Origin: Salicibibacter cibarius
GTDB lineage: Bacteria; Bacillota; Bacilli; Bacillales; Marinococcaceae
Direction: 5' to 3'
NCBI RefSeq assembly: GCF_016495725.1
Contig: NZ_CP054705.1
Coordinates: forward strand, 124,001-188,000
DNA length: 64,000 nucleotides
Shown: one piece after another, positions 51,377 through 63,072 of the stretch
Layout: every line of letters starts with the position of its first letter
How positions within the stretch are numbered: the first letter of the stretch is position 1
The notes under the pieces: model-generated
What the model was told of the DNA's origin: nothing
Seen by the model: the letters and a program-made list of their open reading frames with translations, nothing else
The model's database searches: none
Made by a program: the position numbers and the translations under genes

Positions 51377-51847
51377 ATGGGGAATAACATTTCTGATGTC
51401 ATTGAAAAGTATATAAAATCAATTTTAACCGAAGAAGAGCAGAATTTAATTGAAATAAAAAGAAGTGAACTTGCCAAGCACTTTGAATGCGTGCCTTCGC
51501 AAATTAACTATGTGATTCGCACTAGATTTACAGTTGAGAAGGGCTATGTTGTTGAAAGCAAACGTGGAGGCGGCGGTTATATTCGGATTACAAAAGTGCG
51601 GCATGCGGATCATCAGGAATTATGTGATCAATTAATTGATCACATTGGGAAGGCCATTGATCAAGGGACAGGGAAAAGCGTTGTTCTTCGATTATTGGAA
51701 GAGGGGGCCATTAGCAAGCGAGAAGGGAACATGATGCTTGCAGCGATCGAACGAGAGGTTATCTCTCTTCCGGTTCCTGCTCACCGCGATATGATCCGGG
51801 CAAATGTTTTGAAAGCAATGCTTTCGAGTTTAAAGTATAAGATTTAA
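51377..51847 (+). CDS. ctsR: Transcriptional repressor of class III stress genes CtsR
   Basis: 156 residues. An N-terminal winged helix with the glycine-rich wing SKRGGGGYIRI (about 61-71) follows MGNNISDVIEKYIKS. It represses clp genes and is released on heat or when McsB/ClpCP act on it. The start is ATG 51377 (or 51374), placed by homology to other CtsR; AGGGGG lies upstream. Earlier in-frame starts would run over the operator. First gene of ctsR-mcsA-mcsB-clpC. Confidence 0.95.
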   Translation: MGNNISDVIEKYIKSILTEEEQNLIEIKRSELAKHFECVPSQINYVIRTRFTVEKGYVVESKRGGGGYIRITKVRHADHQELCDQLIDHIGKAIDQGTGKSVVLRLLEEGAISKREGNMMLAAIEREVISLPVPAHRDMIRANVLKAMLSSLKYKI

Positions 51848-51867
51848 CTTAGAGGGGAAGTGGGTTC

Positions 51868-52410
51868 GTGCAGTGCCAGGAATGTAATCAACGGCAGGCA
51901 ACCCTGCATTTCACGAAGATTGTTAATGCGGAAAAAACAGAGATGCATTTATGTGAAGTGTGTGCCAAAGAAAAGGGCGATGAGTTCCCGGGCTCAAATA
52001 GTTATTCCATTCATGACCTCCTGTCGGGTTTGTTGAATGTAGATCCAAGCACGGGGAGCGGTGCAGGTTATTCCCAGAAAGTGCAAAACGAATACGCTTT
52101 GCAATGTCCGAAGTGCAGGATGCATTACAAAGATTTTATAAACAATAGCCGCTTCGGTTGTTCTTATTGCTATCAAGCGTTTAGTGCCAAGCTTGACCCG
52201 ATTCTTAAACGTGTGCATGGAGGAAATCATACACACACCGGAAAAATTCCGAAACGTCAAGGTGGCCGACTAAAGTTGCAAAGGGAAATATCCTCATTAA
52301 AAACGAAAATGCAAGAGCACATTGATCGTGAAGAATTTGAGTATGCCGCCGAGGTTCGCGATAAAATTCGGGAGTTGCAAGAAGCCAAGGAGAAGGAGGA
52401 GGGGCAGTAA
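51868..52410 (+). CDS. mcsA: McsA, zinc-binding activator of protein arginine kinase
   Basis: 180 residues from GTG 51868. Zinc-binding cysteines occur in pairs: CQEC near the start, CEVC, CPKC and CSYC. A UVR-type helical motif ends the protein (REEFEYAAEVRDKIRELQEA). McsA activates McsB and helps deliver CtsR. Its stop overlaps the mcsB start by one base (TAATG). Confidence 0.94.
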   Translation: MQCQECNQRQATLHFTKIVNAEKTEMHLCEVCAKEKGDEFPGSNSYSIHDLLSGLLNVDPSTGSGAGYSQKVQNEYALQCPKCRMHYKDFINNSRFGCSYCYQAFSAKLDPILKRVHGGNHTHTGKIPKRQGGRLKLQREISSLKTKMQEHIDREEFEYAAEVRDKIRELQEAKEKEEGQ

Positions 52411-53498
52411 TGTCTCTGGAGCAATTTATCTCTAATGCCATTAGTCCGTGGATGAAAAATCCCGGCCCTGACGATGACATTGTCATGAGCACACGCATTC
52501 GGTTAGCCAGAAACCTTGAAGATTTCCCCTTCCCTTCTTCCACATCCCAAGATGCGGCGAGGGCACTTTATAAACATGTCTATGAGCGATTGTCCCAAAC
52601 AAGCAAAGAAATGGTCGGGAAATTGATATGGTTGCCGATGGATGGGCTTTCAACAATTGAAAAAACCGTTCTTGTCGAAAAGCATTTAACGAGTCCGCAA
52701 TTTGCAAAAGAATCTAAGCAAGGCGCTGTTGTATTGAATAACGATGAAACGATCAGTATGATGGTAAATGAGGAAGATCATTTAAGAATCCAATGTTTAT
52801 CTCCCGGCTTTCAGTTATCCGAAGGCTATAAATCTGCAGATAAGCTTGATGATTGGATTGAATCCCATGTCACCTATGCGTTTGATGAAAAAAAAGGGTA
52901 TTTAACGAGTTGTCCCACAAATGTGGGTACAGGTATGCGGGCTTCGGTTATGATGCACTTGCCAGCGCTTGTCACTACGCAACAATTAAATCGAATTTTG
53001 CCTGCCGTTAGTCAGTTGGGACTTGTTGTTAGAGGAATTTACGGAGAAGGCAGCGAAGCTAGAGGGAACCTGTTCCAAATTTCTAACCAGATGACGTTAG
53101 GCAAATCAGAAGAGGATATTATCGAGGAATTACGCGGCGTTGTGCTCCAACTGATCGAAAGGGAGCGAAACACCCGGCGGGAGTTGCTTAAGCATAATCA
53201 ATTACAGCTTGCTGACCAGGTTCATCGCTCCTATGGTATTTTGGCAAACAGTCGCATCATAGAATCGAAGGAAGCCGGTAATCACCTGTCCACGCTTCGG
53301 TTAGGGATCGATTTGGATTTAATCCGTGGCATAGAGGGTAATATCCTTAATGAGTTGATGGTTTTAATTCAGCCTGCGTTTCTGCAACAGTTTGCAGAAC
53401 AGGAATTAACAGCCGATGGCCGCGATGAGCGACGGGCAACGTTAATTCGCGAAAGGTTAAAGCTTGAAAATATACAAGACGGAGGTGGCGAAACATGA
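52410..53498 (+). CDS. mcsB: Protein arginine kinase McsB
   Basis: 362 residues of the phosphagen (guanido) kinase fold: [18 protein letters not shown] near the start and [20 protein letters not shown] around residues 169-188. McsB phosphorylates arginines, marking proteins including CtsR for ClpCP. It overlaps clpC by four bases. Gene order is that of the B. subtilis clpC operon. Confidence 0.96.
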   Translation: MSLEQFISNAISPWMKNPGPDDDIVMSTRIRLARNLEDFPFPSSTSQDAARALYKHVYERLSQTSKEMVGKLIWLPMDGLSTIEKTVLVEKHLTSPQFAKESKQGAVVLNNDETISMMVNEEDHLRIQCLSPGFQLSEGYKSADKLDDWIESHVTYAFDEKKGYLTSCPTNVGTGMRASVMMHLPALVTTQQLNRILPAVSQLGLVVRGIYGEGSEARGNLFQISNQMTLGKSEEDIIEELRGVVLQLIERERNTRRELLKHNQLQLADQVHRSYGILANSRIIESKEAGNHLSTLRLGIDLDLIRGIEGNILNELMVLIQPAFLQQFAEQELTADGRDERRATLIRERLKLENIQDGGGET

Positions 53499-55951
53499 TG
53501 TTTGGCCGTTTTACAGAGAGAGCACAAAAGGTACTCGCGCTCGCCCAGGAAGAAGCTGTGCGGCTTGGCCATACAAATATAGGAACCGAGCATATCCTGT
53601 TGGGCCTGCTGCGTGAAGGTGACGGTATTGCCGCTAAAGCCTTGCAAGCCTTGAACTTGGGGTCCGACCAAGTTCAACAAGAAGTCGAGAATCTTATAGG
53701 CCAAGAAGCAAACGGAACAATGAAAAAACAAACACCCCATTACACACCCCGTGCAAAAAAAGTGATTGAATTGTCCATGGATGAAGCTCGAAAATTGGGC
53801 CACTCATATGTGGGCACCGAGCATATTCTCCTCGGCCTCATTCGTGAAGGCGAAGGCGTGGCAGCACGTGTATTGAACAACTTGGGCGTAAGTTTGAACA
53901 AAGCTCGCCAACAAGTGCTGCAATTGCTTGGAAGCAATGAATCCTCCGGCAACAATGGCCAACAGGGAGGAAGTGCGGCAGGAGGCACTGTTAACACGCC
54001 CACCCTTGATAGTCTGGCCCGAGATCTTACGGCAGTTGCAAAAGAAGAGAACCTTGATCCGGTCATTGGCAGGGAGAAAGAAATTCAACGCGTGATTCAA
54101 ATCCTTTCGAGGCGGACAAAAAATAACCCGGTGTTAATCGGAGAGCCCGGTGTCGGTAAAACATCCGTAGCCGAAGGATTGGCACAATCGATTATTGCCA
54201 ATGAAGTTCCGGAAACTCTGCGAAGCAAACGAGTAATGACCTTGGATATGGGGACTGTCGTTGCCGGCACGAAATATCGCGGGGAATTTGAAGATCGATT
54301 GAAAAAAGTGATGGAGGAAATTCGCCAAGCCGGAAACGTTATATTATTCATCGATGAGTTGCATACATTAATCGGTGCCGGTGGCGCTGAAGGGGCCATT
54401 GATGCTTCCAACATTTTAAAACCGTCATTGGCACGTGGAGATTTGCAATGCATTGGTGCAACGACCCTTGATGAGTACCGTCGCTATATCGAGAAGGATG
54501 CGGCTCTTGAGCGCCGTTTCCAGCCTATTCACGTTGATGAACCTACATTGGAAGAATCCACGCAAATCTTGACCGGCTTGCGTGACCGCTATGAGGCTCA
54601 CCATCGGGTAACGATTACAGATGAAGCGATCGAAGAAGCGGTAAGAATGTCCAATCGCTATATCTCCGACCGATTCCTCCCCGATAAAGCGATTGATCTG
54701 ATTGATGAGGCGGCTTCCAAGGTGAGGCTTCGTTCTTATACCGCTCCGTCGGATTTGAAAGAAAGAGAACAAAAGTTAGAAGAAACACGCAAGGAAAAAG
54801 ATGCGGCTGTTCAAAGCCAAGAATTTGAAAAAGCTGCCTCCCTTCGTGACAGTGAACAACGCCTTCGCGAGGAATTGGACGAACGCAAGAACGAATGGAA
54901 AGAAAGGCAAGGCCAAGAAAATACAGAGGTGGCCATGAATGATATAGCCGAGGTCGTAGCCAGTTGGACAGGAATTCCCGTTACGAAATTGGCTGAAGAA
55001 GAAACCGAACGCCTCTTGCGAATGGAAGATATCTTGCACGACAGGGTTGTCGGGCAAGATGAAGCCGTTGATGCGGTTTCCAAAGCGGTGCGCCGTGCCC
55101 GCGCAGGTCTGAAAGATCCTAACCGCCCCATTGGGTCCTTTATTTTCTTGGGACCGACCGGTGTTGGGAAAACCGAATTGGCCCGTGCCGTTGCGGAAAC
55201 GCTCTTTGGGGATGAAGACGCGGTTCTCAGGATTGACATGTCCGAGTATATGGAAAAATACACGACAAGCAGGCTAGTAGGCTCGCCGCCGGGATATGTT
55301 GGTTATGATGAGGGCGGCCAACTTACGGAAAAAGTCCGCCAGCGCCCCTATTCCGTAATTTTATTGGATGAAATTGAAAAAGCACATCCGGATGTCTTTA
55401 ATATCTTGCTTCAAGTATTGGAAGACGGTCACCTTACGGATTCCAAAGGTCGAAAAGTGGACTTTAGAAATACAGCCATTATTATGACCTCCAACGTAGG
55501 AGCCGCGTCGTTGAGTAACAAATTCGTCGGATTTACGACTAATACGACAGATCAAAAGCACACGGATATGAAAACGAAAGTCATCGACGAATTAAAGAAA
55601 ACGTTCCGCCCCGAATTTCTAAACCGAATTGATGAAACGATTGTGTTCCATAGCCTTGAAAAGAAACACATTAGGCAAATCGTTGGATTAATGGCCAATG
55701 AACTGAAAAAACGGCTTAATGAACAAGAAGTCAACTTTGAACTTACCGATGAAGCAATGGAAAAAATTGCCGATGAAGGATTTGATCCCGATTACGGAGC
55801 ACGTCCGCTTCGCCGTGCTTTGCAGAAGCAAGTGGAAGACCGTTTATCCGAAGAGTTGTTAAAAGGCAACATTGAAAAAGGACAAACGGCGGTTATTGCT
55901 TATAAAGACGGTGCGTTTGAAGTTCAGTTAAAGTCTAAAGTAACATCGTAA
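53495..55951 (+). CDS. clpC: ATP-dependent Clp protease ATPase subunit ClpC
   Basis: 818 residues. Two N-terminal Clp repeats (about 1-145), AAA-1 with Walker A GEPGVGKT near 216, a UVR/M-domain coiled coil near 420-460, and AAA-2 with GPTGVGKT near 553. It unfolds substrates for ClpP, with McsB-phosphorylated proteins as one class. It starts [20 protein letters not shown] as in other Bacilli and is the last gene before a strong terminator. Confidence 0.97.
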   Translation: MMFGRFTERAQKVLALAQEEAVRLGHTNIGTEHILLGLLREGDGIAAKALQALNLGSDQVQQEVENLIGQEANGTMKKQTPHYTPRAKKVIELSMDEARKLGHSYVGTEHILLGLIREGEGVAARVLNNLGVSLNKARQQVLQLLGSNESSGNNGQQGGSAAGGTVNTPTLDSLARDLTAVAKEENLDPVIGREKEIQRVIQILSRRTKNNPVLIGEPGVGKTSVAEGLAQSIIANEVPETLRSKRVMTLDMGTVVAGTKYRGEFEDRLKKVMEEIRQAGNVILFIDELHTLIGAGGAEGAIDASNILKPSLARGDLQCIGATTLDEYRRYIEKDAALERRFQPIHVDEPTLEESTQILTGLRDRYEAHHRVTITDEAIEEAVRMSNRYISDRFLPDKAIDLIDEAASKVRLRSYTAPSDLKEREQKLEETRKEKDAAVQSQEFEKAASLRDSEQRLREELDERKNEWKERQGQENTEVAMNDIAEVVASWTGIPVTKLAEEETERLLRMEDILHDRVVGQDEAVDAVSKAVRRARAGLKDPNRPIGSFIFLGPTGVGKTELARAVAETLFGDEDAVLRIDMSEYMEKYTTSRLVGSPPGYVGYDEGGQLTEKVRQRPYSVILLDEIEKAHPDVFNILLQVLEDGHLTDSKGRKVDFRNTAIIMTSNVGAASLSNKFVGFTTNTTDQKHTDMKTKVIDELKKTFRPEFLNRIDETIVFHSLEKKHIRQIVGLMANELKKRLNEQEVNFELTDEAMEKIADEGFDPDYGARPLRRALQKQVEDRLSEELLKGNIEKGQTAVIAYKDGAFEVQLKSKVTS

Positions 55952-55957
55952 GTATGA

Positions 55958-55986
55958 AGCCGGGTTTTTTTCCCGGCTTTTCTTTT
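55958..55986 (+). terminator. Terminator after clpC
   Basis: AGCCGGG / CCCGGCT with a T-rich loop, followed by TTTCTTTT. Confidence 0.9.
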
Positions 55987-56041
55987 CACGGAAACGGTTT
56001 AGCCAGGCACTGGTTCCATACGATAGAGAAGGGGGAGAATG

Positions 56042-57427
56042 ATGGCGAAAACAAAGACCAAGTTTGTTTGTCAGGAATGTACGTATGAATCCCGGAAGTG
56101 GATGGGCCGTTGCCCTTCATGCCAGAATTGGAACACGTTAGTAGAGGAGATAGAACAGGATGAGCCGAAACGCCCGGGCAGCACGGTGCGTTCCGTTGGC
56201 AGTAATCGCCCACAAAAAATTAGCCAGATAAATACCCAAGACGAACCGCGAATGACAACGAAATTATCAGAATTAAATCGTGTTTTAGGAGGGGGGATTG
56301 TCCCCGGTTCCCTCGTTCTTGTCGGAGGCGACCCCGGGATCGGCAAGTCCACGCTGCTTTTGCAACTTTCCACGCTTTTGGCTGAAGACGGAAGGAAAGT
56401 GTTATATATATCCGGAGAGGAATCGGTGAAACAAACGAAAATGCGTGCGGATCGTTTGAAAGCCAAAGCGGATACCTTGTACGTGCTTACCGAAACGGAT
56501 ACTTCATTGATTGATCAGGCAGTGGATATGGTGCAACCGGATGTGTTGGTCATTGATTCCGTCCAAACGATGCAAACGCCGGATATTTCCTCTGCCCCCG
56601 GAAGTGTTGCACAAGTGAGGGAATCAACATCTGTTTTTATGAGCATGGCAAAATCCCGGGGCATTTCGGTGTTCGTTGTCGGTCACGTGACGAAACAAGG
56701 GTCGATTGCAGGACCGAAAATGTTGGAACATATGGTGGATGCGGTTTTATATTTTGAGGGGGAACGGCATCATACATTTCGAATTTTACGGGCAGTGAAA
56801 AATCGCTTTGGTTCCACAAATGAAATCGGCATATTTGATATGAATGAAGAAGGTTTGCGGGAAGTGTTGAACCCGTCGGAAATTTTCTTGGAAGAGCGTT
56901 CGGAAGGGGTTGCGGGTGCAACTGTTGTGGCCTCCCTTGAAGGAACCCGTCCCGTGTTGGTAGAGTTGCAAGCCCTTGTTGCTCCGACCAGCTATGCTAA
57001 TCCCCGACGTACGGCAACCGGAGTTGACCATAATCGTGTTTCCTTGCTGATGGCGGTATTGGAAAGGCGAGTAGGCATGTTGCTTCAAAATCAAGATGCT
57101 TATATTAATGTTGCGGGTGGCGTAAAATTGGATGAACCGGCTGTAGATTTGGCACTGGCGACGAGTATCGCTTCGAGTTTTCGCAATCAAGCGACACGAC
57201 CGACGGATGTTGCGATCGGTGAAGTAGGCTTAACGGGGGAAATACGCAGAGTTTCCCGTATTCAGGAGAGGGTGAAGGAAAGCGCGAAACTAGGGTTTGA
57301 ACGATGTATCATTCCCGAAAAAAATATGGGTGGCTGGAAAGCGCCCGACCAAATGACATGTGTAGGTGTTGGCTCCTTGGAAGAGGCATTGGATGTGATG
57401 CTTGATCAACGAGTAAAAACTTGGTAA
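56042..57427 (+). CDS. radA: DNA repair protein RadA (Sms)
   Basis: 461 residues. N-terminal zinc finger ([21 protein letters not shown]), RecA-like core with Walker [11 protein letters not shown] near residue 96, the RadA motif [11 protein letters not shown], and a C-terminal Lon-like domain. It is a branch-migration helicase in recombination; in B. subtilis it also interacts with DisA, encoded next. GGGGGAGA precedes ATG 56042. Confidence 0.96.
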   Translation: MAKTKTKFVCQECTYESRKWMGRCPSCQNWNTLVEEIEQDEPKRPGSTVRSVGSNRPQKISQINTQDEPRMTTKLSELNRVLGGGIVPGSLVLVGGDPGIGKSTLLLQLSTLLAEDGRKVLYISGEESVKQTKMRADRLKAKADTLYVLTETDTSLIDQAVDMVQPDVLVIDSVQTMQTPDISSAPGSVAQVRESTSVFMSMAKSRGISVFVVGHVTKQGSIAGPKMLEHMVDAVLYFEGERHHTFRILRAVKNRFGSTNEIGIFDMNEEGLREVLNPSEIFLEERSEGVAGATVVASLEGTRPVLVELQALVAPTSYANPRRTATGVDHNRVSLLMAVLERRVGMLLQNQDAYINVAGGVKLDEPAVDLALATSIASSFRNQATRPTDVAIGEVGLTGEIRRVSRIQERVKESAKLGFERCIIPEKNMGGWKAPDQMTCVGVGSLEEALDVMLDQRVKTW

Positions 57428-57445
57428 TAGGAAGTGAAACAAACG

Positions 57446-58519
57446 ATGAGTGACCGTGACCGTGATCATTTTATCAATCATGTATTCCCGTTCCTTGCAC
57501 CCGGAACCCCTTTCAGGGAAGGGGTGGATAATGTATTGCGCGCGAGGACGGGAGGGCTGATTATTGTTGGATTTAGCGAGAATGTTGAAAAAATTGTGGA
57601 CGGTGGTTTTGAAATTGAAGCAGCGTATTCCCCTGCCCAACTCTATGAATTGGCAAAAATGGATGGCGCCATTATCCTCAGCAAAAATGTTGATACCATT
57701 CTTTATGCAAATGTTCAACTTGTACCGGATAGCAAAATACATTCAAATGAAACCGGCATGCGCCACCGTACGGCAGAACGTGTGGCCAAATCTACCGGGG
57801 AGCTTGTGATTGCCATCTCTGAACGCCGCCATGTTATTACTTTGTATCAAGGCGATCATCGTTATGCGCTCAAGGATATGGGTGTCATTTTGACAAAAGC
57901 GAATCAAGCCATTCAAACATTGGAAAAATATAAAGCGGTATTGGATCAGAGCATTACGAATCTCGGAGCCCTTGAATTTGAAAGGCTCGTCACCTATCAG
58001 GATGTTTCGCAAGTTCTCCATCGCGTGGAGATGGTCTTGCGAGTGAAGCGAGAACTGATTACTTATGTGCACGAACTGGGAAACGAAGGCCGACTCATCA
58101 CGATGCAACTCAATGAGATTTTAACGAACGTGGAACGGGAAGCGTTTTTACTTTTGAAAGACTATGTCAATCATAAAGAAACAGATGCCTCCGAAGCATT
58201 TCGTGAATTACAAATTTTATCGGAGAAAAAGCCGTTAAACGATGAGATGATCCTACGATTGCTCGGGTATACAGGACGGCTTGAAAATCAGGAAAGGATA
58301 TTATCTTCACGGGGATACCGGTTGTTGCATCGCATTCCGAGGCTTCCCTCCATGATTATCGATAACATTGTCGAGTATTTCAGCACTTTGGACGCGATTA
58401 GCAATGCGAATTTAACCGATTTTGGAAAAGTGGAAGGAATTGGGGAAACAAGAGCGAAATTAGTAAGGGAGGGGCTAGAACGCGTGCAAGAGCAAATGTT
58501 TATTGATCGTCATATTTAA
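57446..58519 (+). CDS. disA: DNA integrity scanning diadenylate cyclase DisA
   Basis: 357 residues. The DAC domain (about 1-140) has MDGAIILS and the catalytic-loop motif GMRHRTAERVAKSTGELVIA. A helical linker and a C-terminal HhH region (GKVEGIGETRAKLVREGLERV) follow. It makes cyclic-di-AMP and pauses at branched DNA. ATG 57446 fits spacing from AGGAAG better than GTG 57434; the N-terminus is a little shorter than in B. subtilis. Confidence 0.95.
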   Translation: MSDRDRDHFINHVFPFLAPGTPFREGVDNVLRARTGGLIIVGFSENVEKIVDGGFEIEAAYSPAQLYELAKMDGAIILSKNVDTILYANVQLVPDSKIHSNETGMRHRTAERVAKSTGELVIAISERRHVITLYQGDHRYALKDMGVILTKANQAIQTLEKYKAVLDQSITNLGALEFERLVTYQDVSQVLHRVEMVLRVKRELITYVHELGNEGRLITMQLNEILTNVEREAFLLLKDYVNHKETDASEAFRELQILSEKKPLNDEMILRLLGYTGRLENQERILSSRGYRLLHRIPRLPSMIIDNIVEYFSTLDAISNANLTDFGKVEGIGETRAKLVREGLERVQEQMFIDRHI

Positions 58520-58670
58520 TCTTTTTGTGATGAAAGTGTAAGGCGTAAACTGATAGTATAGGGGTACATTCCCCGGAAGGGAGTGATGTTTTTTCAAGGA
58601 AAGTAAATTTGAGATTCAAAGGTTAGACGGAAAGCTTTTTGGCAATAATGAAAAGAGGGAGGTGAATGAT

Positions 58671-59789
58671 ATTCTAAAACGAATGGTGCAAGTGTTTTTT
58701 GTCGTTATTGGTGGGGCCCTCGGTTTTATATTTATGTCCGAAATTATTTCATCATTGAACATGCAACTGCCTGCCTGGTTGATGAATGAGTATGTAGGTG
58801 GCAGCGTTGGTGCACTGTTATTCTTTATTTTATCTATGTGGGTGGCTGATCCGATTGTTCGCGCGTTAAGTGTTGTCGAGGAGGCGATTATAAAGGCGCC
58901 GATTACAAATGTGTTATTTGGCACCATAGGATTAATGTTCGGGTTGATCGTTGCCTTTTTGATTGGGCTTCCGTTGGGAGAAATTCAAATTCCGGTAATC
59001 AGCCAGGTTGTGCCGATATTTATGACGATTATTTTAGGTTACTATGGTTTCCGCATTGGCTCTCAAAAGCGGGATGAAATTGTTGCCCTTGCCGGCGGTT
59101 TAGGCAAGAGCGGCAATAAGGACCGTAAAAAAGGGGATAGCCGGGCCGCTCTTAATGAAAATGAAAGCGAGCAACCGTCGGTTCCCATAAAAATTTTTGA
59201 TACCAGTGTGATCATCGATGGACGCATTTCCGATGTTTGTCGGACACGTTTTCTGGAAGGGACGATTGTCATTCCCAAATTTGTGCTTGATGAACTGCAA
59301 CATATTGCAGATTCCTCCGATGCTTTGAAGCGGAATCGGGGCAGAAGGGGCCTTGATATTCTTAATCAAATCCAGAAGGAAAGCTCTGTCGAAGTGAAAA
59401 TCGAGGATATCGATTTCGAAGATGTAGATGCTGTTGACAGTAAACTCGTTAAATTGGCGCAAAAAACGAATGGCGTTGTCGTAACGAATGATTTCAATTT
59501 GAATAAAGTGTGTGATCTGCAGGGCGTCGGTGTATTAAATATTAACGATCTTGCCAACGCGGTCAAACCGGTTGTTTTACCCGGGGAAGAAATGTCCGTG
59601 CAAGTGATTAAAGATGGCAAAGAAGAAGGCCAGGGCGTCGGATATCTTGATGATGGCACGATGATCGTCATCGAAGATGGCCGTTCCTATATCGGTCGTC
59701 AATTGGACGTCATTGTGACGAGCGTGTTGCAGACGAGCGCCGGCAGGATGATTTTTGCAAAACCAAAATTACTTGAAAAAGCGCTTTAA
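58671..59789 (+). CDS. yacL: PIN/TRAM-domain membrane protein YacL
   Basis: About 373 residues. Four N-terminal membrane segments (residues ~5-125), a PIN ribonuclease-like domain ([15 protein letters not shown] ... [10 protein letters not shown]) and a C-terminal TRAM domain. It follows disA as in B. subtilis. Start choice is odd: homologues begin M-L-K-R-x-V-Q-V, which here is encoded from ATT at 58671, with GGAGGTGA ending six bases upstream. The only nearby GTG (58662) lies within that ribosome site. ATG 58683 would remove the first four residues. Confidence 0.88.
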   Translation: MLKRMVQVFFVVIGGALGFIFMSEIISSLNMQLPAWLMNEYVGGSVGALLFFILSMWVADPIVRALSVVEEAIIKAPITNVLFGTIGLMFGLIVAFLIGLPLGEIQIPVISQVVPIFMTIILGYYGFRIGSQKRDEIVALAGGLGKSGNKDRKKGDSRAALNENESEQPSVPIKIFDTSVIIDGRISDVCRTRFLEGTIVIPKFVLDELQHIADSSDALKRNRGRRGLDILNQIQKESSVEVKIEDIDFEDVDAVDSKLVKLAQKTNGVVVTNDFNLNKVCDLQGVGVLNINDLANAVKPVVLPGEEMSVQVIKDGKEEGQGVGYLDDGTMIVIEDGRSYIGRQLDVIVTSVLQTSAGRMIFAKPKLLEKAL

Positions 59790-59802
59790 TTCTCATTGTT
59801 TC

Positions 59803-59845
59803 AAGCCCTGATCATTATAAAGTTAGTGGTCAGGGCTTCTCTTAT
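59803..59845 (+). terminator. Terminator after yacL
   Basis: A 12-base stem AAGCCCTGATCA / TGGTCAGGGCTT (59803-59814 with 59827-59838), then CTCTTAT. Confidence 0.8.
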
Positions 59846-59893
59846 ATGCCGGTTGCTTTTCAGCCCCTTTCAATTGTATCATAAAGTGAATCT

Positions 59894-59996
59894 TCCATCA
59901 GAGGGGCTTTTCCTCTGATGGTTAGTTGAACGAATCGGGGTGTTAGTCGCCCGTTAACTCCCGCTTGCGAGTTTGAAGCGGGAGTTTTACGGGCGC
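59894..59996. repeat. Two further hairpins before ispD
   Basis: CCATCAGAGG / CCTCTGATGG (59894-59922) and a nested stem CGCCCGT..CTCCCGCTT / AAGCGGGAG..ACGGGCG (59948-59996). Together with the terminator they look like the hairpin ends of a small palindromic mobile element, but no second copy is in the window. Confidence 0.45.
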
Positions 59997-60044
59997 TTAC
60001 CACCGGGATGAAGGTTGTTATTACAAGGGGGGCGGGAAAAAAGG

Positions 60045-60761
60045 ATGGCATATACGGTAATTGTACCGGCAGCCGGTCAAGGGAAGCGTATGAATGCAGG
60101 GGCCAACAAGCAATTTTTAAACATTCAAGCAGTTCCGCTTATCGTTCGTACGCTGCAAATATTTGAAAATGACGAAGCTTGCCAGGCAATGATTGTTGTT
60201 GCTAACAAAGATGAAATTATAGAGATGAAACGGTTATTCACGGATTATGGATTAAGCAAAGTGACAGCACTCGTTCCCGGCGGTCAGGAGCGTCAAGAGA
60301 GTGTGTATGCCGGCCTGTCGGAGATCAAACAGACGGAAGGGGTCGTTTTGGTTCATGACGGTGCCCGTCCGTTCGTCCGTCCGGAAGAGATTCGAAGACT
60401 TGTGGCCGAAGTTGGGGAAACACAAGGAGCTGTATTGGCGACGAAGGTGAAGGATACCATAAAGAAAGGCTCTCGCGAGCAAATTGTGACAGAAACATTG
60501 GCGCGCGATGAGCTGTGGGCCGTTCAAACCCCACAGGCATTTTCTTATAAGCTGTTAAAAAAAGCACATGATGTCGCGAAAAAGAAAGCTTTTACAGGGA
60601 CGGACGATGCCGGCCTCGTTGAACATATAGGGGGCAGGGTGCGACTCATCCCCGGAAATGAAGAAAACATAAAATTAACGACGCCGTATGATATCGGCAT
60701 CGCCGAAATGATACTCGAAAAAAGAAAGGAAGATGAGGATGAGAATCGGGCAAGGTTTTGA
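60045..60761 (+). CDS. ispD: 2-C-methyl-D-erythritol 4-phosphate cytidylyltransferase
   Basis: 238 residues: [20 protein letters not shown] at the N-terminus, VHDGARPFV near residue 104, and [15 protein letters not shown]. It makes CDP-methylerythritol, the substrate of IspE whose gene end opens the window. ATG 60045 is chosen over 60015 by the family start. It overlaps ispF by 23 bases. Confidence 0.95.
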   Translation: MAYTVIVPAAGQGKRMNAGANKQFLNIQAVPLIVRTLQIFENDEACQAMIVVANKDEIIEMKRLFTDYGLSKVTALVPGGQERQESVYAGLSEIKQTEGVVLVHDGARPFVRPEEIRRLVAEVGETQGAVLATKVKDTIKKGSREQIVTETLARDELWAVQTPQAFSYKLLKKAHDVAKKKAFTGTDDAGLVEHIGGRVRLIPGNEENIKLTTPYDIGIAEMILEKRKEDEDENRARF

Positions 60762-61212
60762 CGTGCATGCCTTTGCGAAAGACCTGCCGTTGATCATTGG
60801 CGGTGTGTCTATTCCGTATGACTACGGGTTAGAAGGGCATTCCGATGCTGATGTTTTGTTGCATGCCATTGCCGATGCTTGCCTGGGCGCTATCGGCGAA
60901 GGGGATATCGGCCGCCATTTTCCGGACACGGACCCTGCCCATGCCGGCGCGGATTCGGCCGATTTATTGAAAGAAGTGTTTGAGTTGGCGGAGCATAAAG
61001 GGTATACGCTCGGCAACTTGGATGCAACGATTATCGCCCAGAAGCCGAAAATGGCTCCTTACATAGCACCTATGCGCGAAAGAATCGCCGAGCTGTTCCG
61101 TTCGGAGCTCTCCCAAGTGAATGTGAAGGCGACAACTTCCGAAAAGCTTGGGTTTACCGGCCGTGAAGAAGGCATTGCGGCAATGGCGGTTATTTTACTG
61201 GAAAGCAAATAA
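60739..61212 (+). CDS. ispF: 2-C-methyl-D-erythritol 2,4-cyclodiphosphate synthase
   Basis: 157 residues. Metal ligands are in GQGFDVHAF (Asp8, His10) and the flexible loop [12 protein letters not shown]; the C-terminus has [17 protein letters not shown]. It cyclises the IspE product. ATG 60739 ([10 protein letters not shown]) is preferred to 60733 because GGAAG is then spaced correctly. Translation is coupled to ispD. Confidence 0.95.
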   Translation: MRIGQGFDVHAFAKDLPLIIGGVSIPYDYGLEGHSDADVLLHAIADACLGAIGEGDIGRHFPDTDPAHAGADSADLLKEVFELAEHKGYTLGNLDATIIAQKPKMAPYIAPMRERIAELFRSELSQVNVKATTSEKLGFTGREEGIAAMAVILLESK

Positions 61213-61287
61213 TATCGTTTATTTTGGATGTATGGTACAATCTTTGCAAGAGAAATCAGGACGTAAGGGAATAGGAAGGTGTTAGCG

Positions 61288-62763
61288 ATGACACAGGAAG
61301 TCCGGGTTCGATTTGCGCCAAGCCCAACGGGACATTTGCATATCGGCGGCGCTCGGCAAGCGCTTTTTAATTATTTATTCGCCCGGCATCATAACGGTAA
61401 ATTTATCGTGCGGATTGAAGATACGGACCAAGCGCGGAACATCGATGATGCGACGGATAAATTAATGGAGAGCATGAAATGGCTCGGGTTGGATTGGGAT
61501 GAAAGCATCGAAAACGGCGGTCCCTATGCCCCTTATCGAAGCAGTGAACGATTCGACATTTATGCCGAATATATTGAACAATTGCTTGAAGAAAATAAAG
61601 CCTATCGTTGTTATATGACCAGCGAAGAACTTGAAGCAGAGCGGGAGGCGCAAATCGCACGAGGGGAAATGCCGAAGTATAGCGGCAGGGACCGCGATTT
61701 GACGAGGGAACAAGAAAAAGCATACGAAGCAAAAGGCATCAAGCCGGTGGTGCGTTTTCGTGTTCCCGACACCAAGGAAGTACCTTCTGTTGCCATCAAC
61801 GATGTTATTCGCGGGGAAGTGAGTTTCGAAACGGATGGGATTGGCGATTTTGTCATCGCCCGCTCCGACATGGTGCCGACCTATAACTTCGCGGTCGTCG
61901 TCGACGACTATTTGATGAAAATCACCCACGTGATTCGCGGAGAGGAACATTTGTCCAATACCCCAAGACAAGCCCTTGTATACGATGCATTTGGATGGGA
62001 GCGGCCGCATTTTGCCCATGCGCCGCTAATTCTTAACGAAGACAGGCAAAAAATGAGCAAGCGGGAAGAATCGATTATGCAGTTTGTCGAGCAGTATCGG
62101 GATTTCGGTTATTTGCCGGAAGGCCTTGTCAATTTCCTTGCATTGCTCGGATGGTCACCGGGCACGGAGGAAGAAAAATTTACCGTCGATGAACTGATTG
62201 AAAAATTCTCCCTCGAGCGTGTGTCAAAAGCGCCGGCGGTGTTTGATAAAGACAAACTAGCGTGGATGAACAACCAATACATGAAAGAAGCGGATTCTGA
62301 CCGATTGACGGCGCTTGTCATTCCCCATTTGCAAGAGGAAGGCTTAGTGGGATCATCCTATACGGAAGAGGACCGGGACTGGTTGAAGAAACTTGTAGAG
62401 ATTTATCAAGAACAAATGCATTACGCTGAAGAGTTTGTTTCATTAGCCTCCCTATTTTTCCAATCATCGATTGATTACGAGACAGATGCTTTAGATGTGC
62501 TAAACGAGGCCCATGTTCCCGAGGTAATGACAACGTTGTCTGCACAGTTGGACCAAGTCGAAGCCTTTGAAGCGCCGGAGATAAAAAAAGCAGTCAAAGC
62601 GACGCAAAAGGAAACCGGCTATAAAGGAAAAAAATTATTCATGCCGATTCGCGCGGCTGTTACCGGCCGAACACACGGGCCGGAATTGCCGAAAGCCATT
62701 GAACTACTCGGAAAGGAAACTGTACAGGCAAGATTAGCCGACGCGTCGCATATACAACAATAA
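61288..62763 (+). CDS. gltX: Glutamyl-tRNA synthetase
   Basis: 491 residues, class I. HIGH motif in [22 protein letters not shown] in [14 protein letters not shown]. It probably also charges tRNA-Gln for transamidation, as in other Bacilli; that is inference. ATG 61288 with GGAAGGTG upstream is favoured over GTG 61279. TACAAT near 61238 may be part of a promoter. A cysteine T-box follows before cysE. Confidence 0.96.
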   Translation: MTQEVRVRFAPSPTGHLHIGGARQALFNYLFARHHNGKFIVRIEDTDQARNIDDATDKLMESMKWLGLDWDESIENGGPYAPYRSSERFDIYAEYIEQLLEENKAYRCYMTSEELEAEREAQIARGEMPKYSGRDRDLTREQEKAYEAKGIKPVVRFRVPDTKEVPSVAINDVIRGEVSFETDGIGDFVIARSDMVPTYNFAVVVDDYLMKITHVIRGEEHLSNTPRQALVYDAFGWERPHFAHAPLILNEDRQKMSKREESIMQFVEQYRDFGYLPEGLVNFLALLGWSPGTEEEKFTVDELIEKFSLERVSKAPAVFDKDKLAWMNNQYMKEADSDRLTALVIPHLQEEGLVGSSYTEEDRDWLKKLVEIYQEQMHYAEEFVSLASLFFQSSIDYETDALDVLNEAHVPEVMTTLSAQLDQVEAFEAPEIKKAVKATQKETGYKGKKLFMPIRAAVTGRTHGPELPKAIELLGKETVQARLADASHIQQ

Positions 62764-62776
62764 AGTGAAACCGAAC

Positions 62777-63002
62777 GTTGACAAGGAAGAGTAATCGATT
62801 GTGTTTCTTTCCAGAGACGGCTACAGAGCTGGGAGTAGCCGAAGAAGCCATCGGTGAATGCCCCTTGGAGTCTTTCGTTGAAAATCTAAGTAGGCGAAAG
62901 CGGCTCGCGGCCGTTAAACCGTATGAGGGGAGCCTTTTTGGCTCTAACAGGGTGGAACCGCGTGAAAAGCGTCTCTGTGCGTTAGGCACAGAGTTTTTTT
63001 AT
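62777..63002 (+). promoter_or_regulatory. T-box riboswitch (cysteine) upstream of cysE-cysS
   Basis: The T-box sequence AGGGTGGAACCGCG is at 62949-62962. A terminator stem CTCTGTGC / GCACAGAG (62973-62980 with 62986-62993) and a T-run follow. Upstream Stem I carries AGAGTAA, GGGAGTAGCC and a specifier region GGTGAATGCCCC whose TGC (62859-62861) reads cysteine. Uncharged tRNA-Cys would stabilise the antiterminator and switch on cysE and cysS. The same arrangement is known in B. subtilis. Confidence 0.95.
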
Positions 63003-63072
63003 TGGCAGAATTTTTTCCGGCGGAAAAGAATCGTCGGTTGAAACAATCATTCATAAGGGGTGAGGGGGAACT

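Noticed and set aside
59860-60051. 63-residue reverse-strand frame before ispD
   Set aside because: It runs through the hairpin cluster, has no ribosome site and its N-terminal part overlaps the ispD start.
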